NCBI GenBank assembly: GCA_019116245.1 | Contig: DXCC01000004.1 | Location: 88,950-152,949 of the forward strand | Source: Candidatus Tidjanibacter faecipullorum | Lineage (GTDB): Bacteria > Bacteroidota > Bacteroidia > Bacteroidales > Rikenellaceae | Direction of reading: 5' to 3' | Length of the DNA: 64,000 bases | Part shown: positions 41,771-50,646 of the stretch, one piece after another | Layout: each line of letters starts with the position of its first letter | How positions within the stretch are numbered: the stretch's first letter is position 1 | Notes under the pieces: generated by a model | What the model was told of the DNA's origin: nothing | What the model saw: only the letters and a program-made list of their open reading frames with translations | The model's database searches: none | Program-made: the position numbers and the translations under genes

Positions 41771-43795
41771 ATGGACAAAAAGACACTGATCGGCCTGCTG
41801 ATCGTCGGCGTCATCCTGTTCGGCTACTCGTTCTACAACTCCAAACAGGCCGCCAAATACCAGGAGGAGGTCTACCGGGCCGACTCGATCGACCGGGCCG
41901 AACACCCCGAACGCTATGCCGAAAGCCTGCCCGAAAGCGCCGAGAGCCAGGCCCTCCGTGCGGAACTCGAAGCCCGGCAGCAGGCCGACGAACAGGCCAA
42001 GCAGGATGCGCTGATCGCCAGCCTGGGCGAATCGCTGGTGGCCGCCTCGCAGGCCGAAGCACAGACCTACCTGCTCGAAAACGACGTGATGAAAGTATGG
42101 ATCTCCTCGCGCGGCGGCGAAGTGACCAACGTCGAACTGAAGGATTACACCCGCGGCGATCTGCAGCACAAGGGCGACCCGCTGATGCTCTTCAAGGAAG
42201 GGTCGGCCAAGTTCGACATGGAGCTTTTCATCAAGCGCTCCTTCAACACGGCCCAGATCAATACGACGGACTATGTGTTCACCGATGCGCGCATCACGGA
42301 ACAGCCGCTGGCCGATGACGGCGGCGTATCCCGCAGCCTGAGCCTGCGTCTGCCGGTCAACCCCGAGACGGGCGCCGCCATCGAGTACGTCTATACGCTC
42401 TACCCGAACGACTACATGGTGAATTTCGACGTGAACTTCATCGGCATGGAGCCCTACACCTCGAACCTCACCTTCTTCACGTTCGACTGGGAGGCCACCT
42501 CGCTCCAGAACGAAAAGGGCTTCAAGAACGAGAACATGTACACGACGGTAGCCTACCGCTTCCCCGATGCCCGCAAGATCCACGAGCTCGGCGCCTCGGA
42601 CGGCGAAAAGGAGGAAAAGATCACCACCAAGGTCAACTGGGTGAGCTTCAAGCAGCAGTTCTTCTCGTCGATCTTCATCGCTGACGACAACTTCGCCGAC
42701 GCCTCGTTCGGCTACAAGACCGCCAAGCCCAACTCGGGCGAGATCAAGGACTTCGCGGCCACCTTTACCGTGCCCTACGATCCGGCCCAGACCAACTACG
42801 CCTTCCGCTTCTACTTCGGTCCGAACCAGTACTCCATCCTGCGCTCCTACGACCTGAAACTGGAAAAGGTGATTCCGCTGGGCGGCAGCCTCATCAGCTG
42901 GATCAACACGGGTCTGACGATCAACGTCTTCAACTGGCTGAGTAAATTCATCTCCAGCTACGGCATCATCATTCTGATCCTGACCATCATGGTGAAGCTC
43001 ATCATCCTGCCGCTGACCTACAAGTCCTACATGTCGTCGGCCAAGATGCGCGTGCTGCAGCCCGAGATCGCCGAGATCAACGCCCGCTACCCGAACCAGG
43101 AGGATGCACTCAAGAAACAGCAGGCCATCATGGCCCTCTACAAGCGGTGCGGCGTCAACCCCATGGGCGGCTGTCTGCCGATGCTGATCCAGCTGCCGGT
43201 GCTGATCGCCATGTTCCGCTTCTTCCCCTCCTCGATCGAGCTGCGTGGCCAGCACTTCCTGTGGGCCGACGACCTCTCCTCGTATGACAGCGTGCTGAAC
43301 CTGCCGTTCAACATTCCCTTCTACGGCAACCACGTCAGCCTCTTCACGCTGCTGATGGCCCTTGCGCTGTTCTTCTACTCGAAGATGACCTACAAGCAGA
43401 CCGAAGCGGCCGGACCGCAGATGGCCGGCATGAAATTCATGACGCTCTATCTGATGCCGATCCTGATGCTCTGCTGGTTCAACAGCTATGCGAGCGGTCT
43501 GACCTACTACTACCTCCTCTCGCAGCTCTTCACGATCCTCATCATGTGGATCATCCGCTACTCGGTGAACGAGGAGAAACTGTTGGCCAAATTGCAGGAC
43601 AATGCAGCCAAATCGGATCGCAACGCCGCCTCGAAACCCAAAAGCAAATGGCAGCTGCGCTACGAAGAGGCACTCCGCCAGCAGCAGGAAATGCAGCGCC
43701 AGCGTCAGCAGCAGGCTTACGGAGGCAGCCAGAAGGCCCACACCGCCAAGCCGCAGAGCACCAAAAACCAGCCGCCCAAAAAGCGCCGGAAATAA
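41771..43795 (+). CDS. yidC: Membrane protein insertase YidC
   Basis: 674 residues. TM1 is LIGLLIVGVILFGYSFYN at the N-terminus, then the periplasmic P1 beta-sandwich domain (~60-350). The conserved five-helix core begins WLSKFISSYGIIILILTIMVKLIILPLTYKSYMSSAKM and includes CGVNPMGGCLPMLIQLPVLIAMF. The long C-terminal tail (~75 residues) is Gln/Lys/Arg-rich and ends KKRRK, likely binding ribosomes. It inserts and folds inner-membrane proteins with or without SecYEG. The gene begins 131 bases after pyrG, with no clear own promoter. Confidence 0.96.
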   Translation: MDKKTLIGLLIVGVILFGYSFYNSKQAAKYQEEVYRADSIDRAEHPERYAESLPESAESQALRAELEARQQADEQAKQDALIASLGESLVAASQAEAQTYLLENDVMKVWISSRGGEVTNVELKDYTRGDLQHKGDPLMLFKEGSAKFDMELFIKRSFNTAQINTTDYVFTDARITEQPLADDGGVSRSLSLRLPVNPETGAAIEYVYTLYPNDYMVNFDVNFIGMEPYTSNLTFFTFDWEATSLQNEKGFKNENMYTTVAYRFPDARKIHELGASDGEKEEKITTKVNWVSFKQQFFSSIFIADDNFADASFGYKTAKPNSGEIKDFAATFTVPYDPAQTNYAFRFYFGPNQYSILRSYDLKLEKVIPLGGSLISWINTGLTINVFNWLSKFISSYGIIILILTIMVKLIILPLTYKSYMSSAKMRVLQPEIAEINARYPNQEDALKKQQAIMALYKRCGVNPMGGCLPMLIQLPVLIAMFRFFPSSIELRGQHFLWADDLSSYDSVLNLPFNIPFYGNHVSLFTLLMALALFFYSKMTYKQTEAAGPQMAGMKFMTLYLMPILMLCWFNSYASGLTYYYLLSQLFTILIMWIIRYSVNEEKLLAKLQDNAAKSDRNAASKPKSKWQLRYEEALRQQQEMQRQRQQQAYGGSQKAHTAKPQSTKNQPPKKRRK

Positions 43796-43826
43796 ACAGG
43801 TGCACGGCCTACTGCGCCGATACAGC

Positions 43827-43866
43827 AAAAAGGGAAGCGCCCGGTTGGGCGGCTTCCCTTTTTCGT
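43827..43866. terminator. Bidirectional terminator between yidC and the GNAT gene
   Basis: AAAAAGGGAAGCGCCC and GGGCGGCTTCCCTTTTT pair around GGTT with one bulged G; T-runs follow on both strands. Confidence 0.85.
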
Positions 43867-43897
43867 AGTGCAACGTTCCGGACGGATCGCCGCCCGG

Positions 43898-44437
43898 TTA
43901 CATCTTCACCGGATTGATCAGCTGGAGCATGTATTCGTCGAGCCAGCCGTCCGTCGAGCGCACCCACTCGACCTTGAGGCCCACGGTCTTGAAGCCTTTG
44001 CTTTTGAAAAGATTCAGACTCCGCATGTTGCTGGAGAGGACATTGCAGTAGAGCTGGTTTAGGCCGAGCACCTGAAACGCATACCGGATCATGGCCGTCA
44101 GCGCGCCCGAAGCATACCCTTGCCCCTGGTCGCGGTCTTCATAAACCAGAATCCCCACCCCGGCGCGCCGGTTGGTCGGGTCGATGTCGAACAGATCAAT
44201 GGCCCCCACGGCCCGCCCGTCGCGACGGGCAACGATCACCATGCGCAACTGCTTGGTCTCGTAGATGTCACACCCCTGGTTCTCAATGAAACGGCGCAAC
44301 GTGTAGCGCGAGAAGGGCGCCACCGTGTTGCTCATCTTCCAGATCCGGGTATCGTTTTCCCATTTGTAGAGTGTGTCGATGTCCTCCGGCTCGAGTGCCC
44401 GCAGTCGGATGAGGTCTGTTTCCAATACGTTGTCCAT
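43898..44437 (-). CDS. GNAT acetyltransferase (RimJ/RimL/SpeG-like)
   Basis: 179 residues: N-terminal LETDLIRLRALEPEDIDTLYKWENDTRIWKM is typical of the RimL-like branch; the acetyl-CoA loop is DRDQGQGYASGALTAM and the C-terminal part is YCNVLSSNMRSLNLFKSKGF. The substrate could be a polyamine (SpeG-like) or a protein N-terminus. Its ATG begins one base after the ROK gene stop, so the two are translationally coupled. Confidence 0.88.
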   Translation of the reverse strand: MDNVLETDLIRLRALEPEDIDTLYKWENDTRIWKMSNTVAPFSRYTLRRFIENQGCDIYETKQLRMVIVARRDGRAVGAIDLFDIDPTNRRAGVGILVYEDRDQGQGYASGALTAMIRYAFQVLGLNQLYCNVLSSNMRSLNLFKSKGFKTVGLKVEWVRSTDGWLDEYMLQLINPVKM

Positions 44438-44438
44438 C

Positions 44439-45653
44439 TTATTCTATTCCTATTATCCGGTTTCTAATCAACAAGGCCGCTCCCCGGGGTCCCGCCTCGG
44501 TTCCCAGCTGCGACAGGCGGAACGTGGTCTCCCGATAGATCGGGTTGAGCGCGTGCCGGTTGGCCGCGGCCAGCAGGGGCAGCATCAGGTAGTCGCCCGC
44601 CGCAGCCAGCGCGCCGCCCACCACCACCGATGCGGGATTGAGCAGGTTGAGCAGCAACGCCACACTCCGGCCGATCTTCTCGCCCGCCTGGCCGATCAGG
44701 TCGGTCGCCAGACTGTCGCCCGCCTGGGCTGCCGCCACAATGTCGTCCACGCCGAGCCGCTGCCCGGCCGCATGCCGCTCCTGCAGGAGGGAGTTCACCC
44801 CACAGGCCAGCGCATCGTCCAGTTTGCGCTCGATGGCCCATCCGGCCACCTCCGTCTCCAGACACCCCTTGCGGCCGCAGACGCAGATCGCCCCGTTGTC
44901 GAACAACGGGATATGACCGAAAGCCCCCGCATAACCCGACCGGCCGTTGTAGAGCCGTCCGCCGACCATCATGCCGACCGACACGCTACGGTCCAGGCAG
45001 AGGAACAGCAGATCCGGCTCCCGCTCCGCAGTCAGCCAGTAATCGGCATAGCAGCGTGCCCGCACCTCGCCCTCCAGCCAGGTACGAACCCCCAACCGCT
45101 GTCCGATACGTTCATGCAGCCCGGCTCCGAAGGAGGCAAAGAGCGTATGACCCGTTCCGGTCACCCCGTCCACATACCCTTCCAGGCAGAGCCCCGTGCC
45201 GAGCCACTCCGATCGTTCCAGACCGGTTGCCTCCGCAAAGGTTTCGATCCGGTGACAAAGGTCTTCGAGCGTCGCCTCATCGTCGGACAGGACAAAATCA
45301 TGCTCCGCCCGTTCGGCCACGACCTCTCCGTTGAGGTCGATCGCTGCCAGCCACAAACCGTCCGACCGCACCGCCGCTCCCACGAAGAAAGCCGCCCGGC
45401 CACGCAGGCCGAAGATATTGGGACGACGCCCGCCGGCAGTTTCGATTTTGCCCCGATCCTCCACGATCCCCTGCCCGACCAGTTCGGCCACCAGCTTGGT
45501 TGCCGTCGGGATGCTCACGTGCAGGCCGGCCGCCAGATCGGCCAGCGTACATGCGCCGCTCCGGGCCAGACGGGCCACAATGTCCTGACGGATCAGCGCA
45601 TTTTTCTGCGCTGCGCCGCCGGCCGGGAGCGTGGGTGGGATCAAATCCGTCAT
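44439..45653 (-). CDS. ROK family transcriptional regulator
   Basis: 404 residues. An N-terminal winged helix (ARSGACTLADLAAGLHVSIPTATKLVAELV, ~30-60) is followed by a ROK sugar-kinase-like domain. The zinc site CVCGRKGCLETEV (C-x-C-x4-C) is intact. The sugar-contacting AGExGH motif reads AGAFGH, so the Glu is Ala, and no DxGxT phosphate loop is visible. It therefore probably acts as a regulator without kinase activity; the ligand may be a sugar or its phosphate. It is coupled to the GNAT gene downstream. A -7 box, TAAATTTG, is at 45719-45712. Confidence 0.88.
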   Translation of the reverse strand: MTDLIPPTLPAGGAAQKNALIRQDIVARLARSGACTLADLAAGLHVSIPTATKLVAELVGQGIVEDRGKIETAGGRRPNIFGLRGRAAFFVGAAVRSDGLWLAAIDLNGEVVAERAEHDFVLSDDEATLEDLCHRIETFAEATGLERSEWLGTGLCLEGYVDGVTGTGHTLFASFGAGLHERIGQRLGVRTWLEGEVRARCYADYWLTAEREPDLLFLCLDRSVSVGMMVGGRLYNGRSGYAGAFGHIPLFDNGAICVCGRKGCLETEVAGWAIERKLDDALACGVNSLLQERHAAGQRLGVDDIVAAAQAGDSLATDLIGQAGEKIGRSVALLLNLLNPASVVVGGALAAAGDYLMLPLLAAANRHALNPIYRETTFRLSQLGTEAGPRGAALLIRNRIIGIE

Positions 45654-45962
45654 CGAATCGTTCTTTTTTATAAATCGCAGGATATTTCAAAAATCATTCC
45701 CAACGACAAGCCAAATTTAATAAATTATTTTCAAATATTACTCCTAATTCATCCGGAAAATCATTTTTACAATCCACAATATGGCTCCCAAACAGATCAA
45801 TTATTAAATAAAATAAAAAACAAGCCACCTATTCCTTTTCATCCGGCATCCGTACTGCCGGCTTCCTATATTTCACCCGACCGATCCGCTCCGGCAATAC
45901 AACCACCGAGCATGCCCCCCGCCCGACCGGCTCCACATGGCCGGCTTGCCGCCGCCTCAAAA
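45654..45962. other. AT-rich then GC-rich intergenic region
   Basis: About 310 bases. 45660-45840 is distinctly AT-rich and contains the ROK gene -7 box TAAATTTG (45719-45712). 45840-45962 is GC-rich. No ORF or RNA gene is recognised. Confidence 0.45.
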
Positions 45963-45999
45963 CAAAGCGGGGCGGACGATCCGAAGATCATCCGCCCCG
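45963..45999 (-). terminator. Terminator of the OmpX-like gene
   Basis: Minus-strand GGGGCGGATGATC pairs with GATCGTCCGCCCC around TTCG, followed by GCTTTGTTTT. Confidence 0.85.
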
Positions 46000-46023
46000 T
46001 CAAGGCGTATGCAGCCGTGGATT

Positions 46024-46467
46024 TTAGAAGGTAAACTTCACGGAGAAGGCCACATCATAGAGGCCCACCCACCAGTGTTCGATCGGCAGGAAATGAATGC
46101 CCGGCTTATAGTCAAGCGACAGGGCGATCGGCACGGTCGGAATCTGATACTCCAGACCTACGATACCGTCAATACCCAGCGCAAACTGGTCGCGAAAAGC
46201 GCCGAGGTGAATACCGGCACCATAATAGAGATAGAAGTCATTGTTGATAACCGGTTTGGTCCACTCGTACAAGCCGGTCACCGAAACCCCCGAATACCAA
46301 TAGGTACTCAATATACCTTCAATGGCATTGCCCTCGTTCAGATGATAACGATAGGTCAGGCCACCCGAACCGCCGAGACGCAGACCGATTTCATTCCGAT
46401 AGCTCTGTGCCGAAAGAGAACCGATGCCCATCAGCACACATGCACATAAAACGATGAATTTTTTCAT
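46024..46467 (-). CDS. Small outer-membrane beta-barrel protein (OmpX-like)
   Basis: 147 residues. Signal peptide MKKFIVLCACVLMGIGSLSAQ is followed by about eight amphipathic strands (for example NEIGLRLGGSGGLTYRYHL and VPIALSLDYKPGIHFLP) ending in aromatic-terminated VAFSVKFTF, which fits an eight-strand outer-membrane barrel. The function is unknown. It is monocistronic, with a -7 box TATCTTTG at 46536-46529 and a strong terminator. Confidence 0.75.
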   Translation of the reverse strand: MKKFIVLCACVLMGIGSLSAQSYRNEIGLRLGGSGGLTYRYHLNEGNAIEGILSTYWYSGVSVTGLYEWTKPVINNDFYLYYGAGIHLGAFRDQFALGIDGIVGLEYQIPTVPIALSLDYKPGIHFLPIEHWWVGLYDVAFSVKFTF

Positions 46468-46528
46468 ATCAACTCTTTTTTTTAATTATTAGCATCGATT
46501 TCTTCTTCTCTGACGTTATCGACTTACA

Positions 46529-46536
46529 CAAAGATA
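46529..46536 (-). promoter_or_regulatory. -7 box of the OmpX-like gene
   Basis: TATCTTTG on the minus strand, 62 bases before the ATG. No clear -33 TTTG. Confidence 0.55.
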
Positions 46537-46611
46537 CGAAAAAGATAACACAGAATCGCGAATCAGCCACGCAAAAACAGACGATCTGTATATGAATTTA
46601 TCGCACAGCTC

Positions 46612-46643
46612 TTTGCAGTTCTACTGCAAAATAGCTAATTTTG
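46612..46643 (+). promoter_or_regulatory. Promoter of tRNA-Met with an 8-bp-arm palindrome
   Basis: TTTG (46612-46615)-N20-TAATTTTG (46636-46643). TTTGCAGT-TCT-ACTGCAAA (46612-46630) is a perfect inverted repeat that includes the -33 box and most of the spacer. The predicted transcript starts about 90 nt before the tRNA. Confidence 0.85.
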
Positions 46644-46739
46644 CCACGCTGAAAACGCGGAACGCGGTTTTTCCAACCATCCGCCCCGCACTTCGGCAGT
46701 ATCCGTCCCCTCCGGGGCGACGAATACGCTTCCTGCCAT

Positions 46740-46813
<74 letters not shown>

Positions 46814-46824
46814 CGACACCAAGC

Positions 46825-46862
46825 ACGGCGCCTTCCCGCAAGGGTGAGGCGCCGTTGTTTTT
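46825..46862 (+). terminator. Terminator after tRNA-Met
   Basis: ACGGCGCCT pairs with AGGCGCCGT around a 12-base loop, followed by TGTTTTTG. Confidence 0.8.
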
Positions 46863-46897
46863 GCCCCGTACAGGTTCTCTTAGCGCGTTCTGCGCAC

Positions 46898-49344
46898 TCA
46901 CCACGCATTATCCAACGACTTGGTCTCCACCTTACGGATCGGTTTGGGATTCCGATTGAGAAAATCATAACTCAACGTTACCCGCAATCCTTCCAATGGA
47001 GCCACCAAAATTGCCGTACTCATCACATAGCTTCCATCAAGCTGATAGTTGGTCATCACGCGGTTCCACATACGGAACGTAGCACTCAACGCGATCGTAA
47101 AACGCTTTCCAATCCTCTTATCGGCTGACACGCCAATCAACAGCGCATCATTCATCCGACTGCCAATCCTTTGTTGTCCAGACTCATAAAATCCCCATGC
47201 AGAAATTGTTGCATTTTTTGGCAATACGAAAAGCAAATTCACGGAGACAGAATATCGGAAATCATTACAGTTATACTCACCATACCAGTCTCGTATCCAC
47301 CCACCCTCGCAGGACACATTGCACCGCAACCAATCCGTTACCGACTGATTCCACGATACGGCCACATCATGTCTGTAAGTGCGTGTACCGTTCACAGGCG
47401 ACTGCCACACCACCTCCGGCCGTTCGGGATCAACCCACGACAAATCGTAGATGCCGTCCTTTTGCAAACCGAAACTATACGAAAATCGCCATGCTCCTCG
47501 CAAAGTATAAGTCAATTGGGTCCGATACCCTGTAGGAAGATCCAGATTCTCATTACCGACATAATAGACATTCTCGGATACCCGCTTCTCGTAGGTCGAT
47601 AGCTGGTCGCTGGTGGGTAGCGCACTGATGTAACAGCTTACATCGAGATTGATATTGGTGCCCCGCTGCGGATTGATCGCATACGCCACACTGATGTTGC
47701 CGAACGGCTGGATATAATCCCGTGCCGTCAATGCCCCGCCGGATTTTTCATAAGCGATGCGATCCCATTGCAGGCTGGCCCCCACCGAATAGCTGAGTTT
47801 ATCATAGCTGTCGCGATAGATGGCATACGCCGTGGCCTCATGATTCTGGATCAGAAAAGAGCGACTCTGATCCGGATCCACAACCCAAGCCTCGTTAGAC
47901 CATTGTTCCGTATGCCACCACTCATCCGTATGATCCAAGTTATAGGTTAAACCGGCATCGATAGCCCGTCCGGCACGCAATACTTTCGTGAAATCCAAAC
48001 GGGAGAACAACCAGTGAGACGTCTCATAGCGATCCTGTCGATAACGATCTTCCCAACTCTCACCACCCGCTGTCTGCCACTTCGTATCATACAGATTTTC
48101 CACTTGTGAGGCGATGTAAAGATATTATGCCTTCGCTGTCAATTTTGACCCCAACGTATCGAGCCGCAGATTATAAGTGAGACCGGCCAGATATTGCTGC
48201 CGCCACCGTCTCTGCGACTGTGCATAATCGGACGCTTCATAGCCGGGCAACCGCACCGTCTCGCTTCCGGCCAAGATTTCGGGAACGGAATGCGTCATGC
48301 CATCGCTTATCAGCCGATCCACTACCGCAGCCCCCGTCACACCAATATCGCTCCGCTCATTCAAATCATACACCAGACTGAACACATCATACACAGCCCC
48401 ATACTTCTGACGCTCATTCACGCGTGAATTGAGCCGATACCCGTCCGCATAATAATCCGCTTCGCTCGATGAGATCGAATAAGAATCGAACATACTCAAC
48501 AGCAACATATTATAGAAATTCAGCGGGCCGCGCTGAATAAATATCGGGGAACTCAAGGTGTTGGTATAAGAGGGGCGTTCAGCCTCTTTTCCCTGCCACA
48601 GTGCCCCAGTCAATGCAACATTACCAAAATCGCTCCGCTCTGCCTTTTTTTCAACTTGATCCGCACAATGCCGCCCTGCTTGGTCGCCGAATAGGCGCTA
48701 CCCGTCTGGTTCTGCACCTCCACGCTCTCGATATACTCGCCCTTCAGGGCCTTCAATTCCCGCATGTCGATCACCTCGCGATCATCAATATAAACCAAAG
48801 CCACCGGCCGACCGTCCAACCGCACCTGGTCATTTACCACCGACAGACCCGGCAACATTTGCAACGTTTCCTCCACGGTCTTGTTTTCCGTTATCGAACT
48901 CTCGGCCAAACTAATACTGTACTTGCCCGCCTCGGTCCGCATGGTCGTTCCGACCACCTCGACCGCCTCGATGGCCTCCGCCGCCGGCACCAACCGGAAG
49001 TCATGCTCATTCCGTCCCGACCGAACCGCTACGGAGCACTGCTGCGACACAAACGAGAGGTGATCGCATACCAACCGGTAATGACCGGCCGCCACACCGT
49101 CGATCCGATAGCGCCCCGACTCGTCGGTTATGGATCCGAACACGACCGCACCATCCTCTACTGCGCCGGTCTCTGCCGATTCGGGCAACAGACTGACGGT
49201 CGCATAGGGAATACCGGCGCCGAGCGTATCGCGCACCACGCCCTCCACATAAGGTTCCGCGCCGAGCGCCGGCACACTCCACAAACTGCCGACCAGCACC
49301 AACAGGCCGATATACCATTTCGATAAAGAAGTAAAAGGTTTCAT
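46898..49344 (-). pseudogene. Outer-membrane beta-barrel (OMP_b-brl_3, TonB-receptor-like) gene with frameshift and in-frame stop
   Basis: Three consecutive pieces make one ~810-residue protein. Piece 1 (49344-48610) has a signal peptide, a carboxypeptidase-regulatory-like domain (VEGVVRDTLGAGIPYATVSLLPE) and a plug-like domain (ETLQMLPGLSVVNDQVRLDGRP). At a 7-A run (48651-48645) the frame shifts: the annotated frame ends within 11 codons, but one step back the sequence continues AERSDFGNVALTGALWQGKEAERPSY. This second frame meets TAA at 48127-48125 and continues in the same frame into the barrel, down to 46898. The barrel strands and C-terminus are otherwise intact. Codon use is AT-richer than its neighbours, suggesting transfer. 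Sequencing error at the A-run is possible but does not explain the TAA. Confidence 0.8.
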
Positions 49345-49435
49345 AAGCCACAGCAGGTTAGTTTAATCTCTTTAATCCGAAGACACAAACACCATGCCAA
49401 ACCACAGAGTCTTTCCGTCAACAAATTGAATAAAC

Positions 49436-49470
49436 ACAAAACCGGCGGAAGAGGATTCTTCCGCCGGTTC
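49436..49470 (-). terminator. Terminator of the polyprenyl synthase gene
   Basis: Minus-strand AACCGGCGGAAGA pairs with TCTTCCGCCGGTT around a 4-base loop, followed by TTGTG. Confidence 0.85.
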
Positions 49471-49497
49471 CGGTAAAACTTGGATCGGTTGGACGCA

Positions 49498-50487
49498 TCA
49501 ATAGTTCCGCGCGCCGATGTAATCGCAAAGCATCTCCAGCGAACGGCGATACTCCGATTCGTCATAGGTTCGGATGATGCTGCGCGCCCGGTCGAGATAC
49601 GCGTTCATCACCGCGGCTGCCGCCTCGATGCCACCCTGGCGATGCACGAAATCGGCCAGCTCCTCGATCAAGGCGGGCTCGTTCACGGCCCGGTCCACCT
49701 TTGCCAGGATGGCCTGCCGCTCCTCTTCCGAACAACGCTCCAGGATCGAGATCAACGGCAGGGTGATTTTTCCCTCGCGCAGATCGGCGCAGGAAGATTT
49801 GCCCGTCTGCTCCGCCGGAGCATAATCGAGCATGTCGTCGCGAATCTGGAATGCCATACCCAGGTTGATACCGATCTGGCGAGCCAGACCGACCCGCGTG
49901 GCATCCGCCCCGGACGCCATTGCGCCCGCTCCGCTGCTGACACCCATCAGCACGGCCGTCTTCTTGTAAATGATATCGAGGTAACTCTCGCGCGTTACGT
50001 CGCGTCGCTCGTTGTGTTCGCTCTGGATCAGCTCTCCCTCGACCAGTTCGGCGATGCCCGCCGTGATGTACGAGACGAGGTCGAACTGGGCACTCTGCAC
50101 ACCGACCGAATAGGCACGTGCCAGAATGTAGTCGCCCGAGAGCACCGACACGCGGGCATTCCAGCGGCTGTGAACCGTAGGTTTGCCGTGCCGCGTATCC
50201 GAGTTGTCCACCACATCGTCGTGGACGAGCGAGGCGTTGTGGATCATCTCCACCATCATGGCCGCCATGTAGGCACGCTTGCCGACGCCGTACCGGGAGT
50301 GGATGCCCGCCAGGAGGAACACGAGCATCGGACGGATCCCCTTTCCGCGCGAGGAGATGATGTAGTCCATGACCGACACCACAAAGGGGTTGTCGCTGCC
50401 CAGCGCACGACGCATGAAGGCATCGTACTCGACAAAATCTTTTGCGATCGGGCGTTTTATCTCCTCCAGTCTGTCCATAAAAGGCAT
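49498..50487 (-). CDS. Polyprenyl (trans-isoprenyl) diphosphate synthase
   Basis: 329 residues of the long-chain trans-prenyltransferase family; condenses isopentenyl diphosphate to an allylic chain (for menaquinone or similar). The first Asp-rich motif is LVHDDVVDNSDTRHGKP and the second is FQIRDDMLDY. The lysine-containing start region GKGIRPMLV is also present. Chain length is probably octaprenyl or similar. The -7 box TACCTTTG (50505-50498) places transcription start near the ATG at 50487, so the mRNA may be almost leaderless; an ATG at 50478 is the alternative start. Confidence 0.93.
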   Translation of the reverse strand: MPFMDRLEEIKRPIAKDFVEYDAFMRRALGSDNPFVVSVMDYIISSRGKGIRPMLVFLLAGIHSRYGVGKRAYMAAMMVEMIHNASLVHDDVVDNSDTRHGKPTVHSRWNARVSVLSGDYILARAYSVGVQSAQFDLVSYITAGIAELVEGELIQSEHNERRDVTRESYLDIIYKKTAVLMGVSSGAGAMASGADATRVGLARQIGINLGMAFQIRDDMLDYAPAEQTGKSSCADLREGKITLPLISILERCSEEERQAILAKVDRAVNEPALIEELADFVHRQGGIEAAAAVMNAYLDRARSIIRTYDESEYRRSLEMLCDYIGARNY

Positions 50488-50497
50488 TGTGAATACG

Positions 50498-50505
50498 CAA
50501 AGGTA
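50498..50505 (-). promoter_or_regulatory. -7 box of the polyprenyl synthase gene
   Basis: TACCTTTG, only 11-18 bases before the first ATG. No -33 TTTG at the usual distance. Confidence 0.55.
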
Positions 50506-50614
50506 GTGTAAATCCTCTTTTTTCTCTTGTTCCGTTCCGCTTTTTTTTATGAAAAGGAAGGTTTTGCCGACCCCGCAAGCCCGGACCGGCGTGCGGATCT
50601 CGGCGATTTTTCGT

Positions 50615-50622
50615 TACATTTG
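50615..50622 (+). promoter_or_regulatory. -7 box of the YfhO gene
   Basis: TACATTTG, 25 bases before the ATG at 50647; transcription would start within a few bases of the coding region. -33 not recognised. Confidence 0.55.
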
Positions 50623-50646
50623 CAAAATGTGCAAAACGAAACACCC

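Noticed and set aside
48610..48660. Programmed -1 frameshift producing an intact receptor.
   Set aside because: Frame restoration is real, but the in-frame TAA at 48125 still breaks the protein, so pseudogene is the simpler reading.
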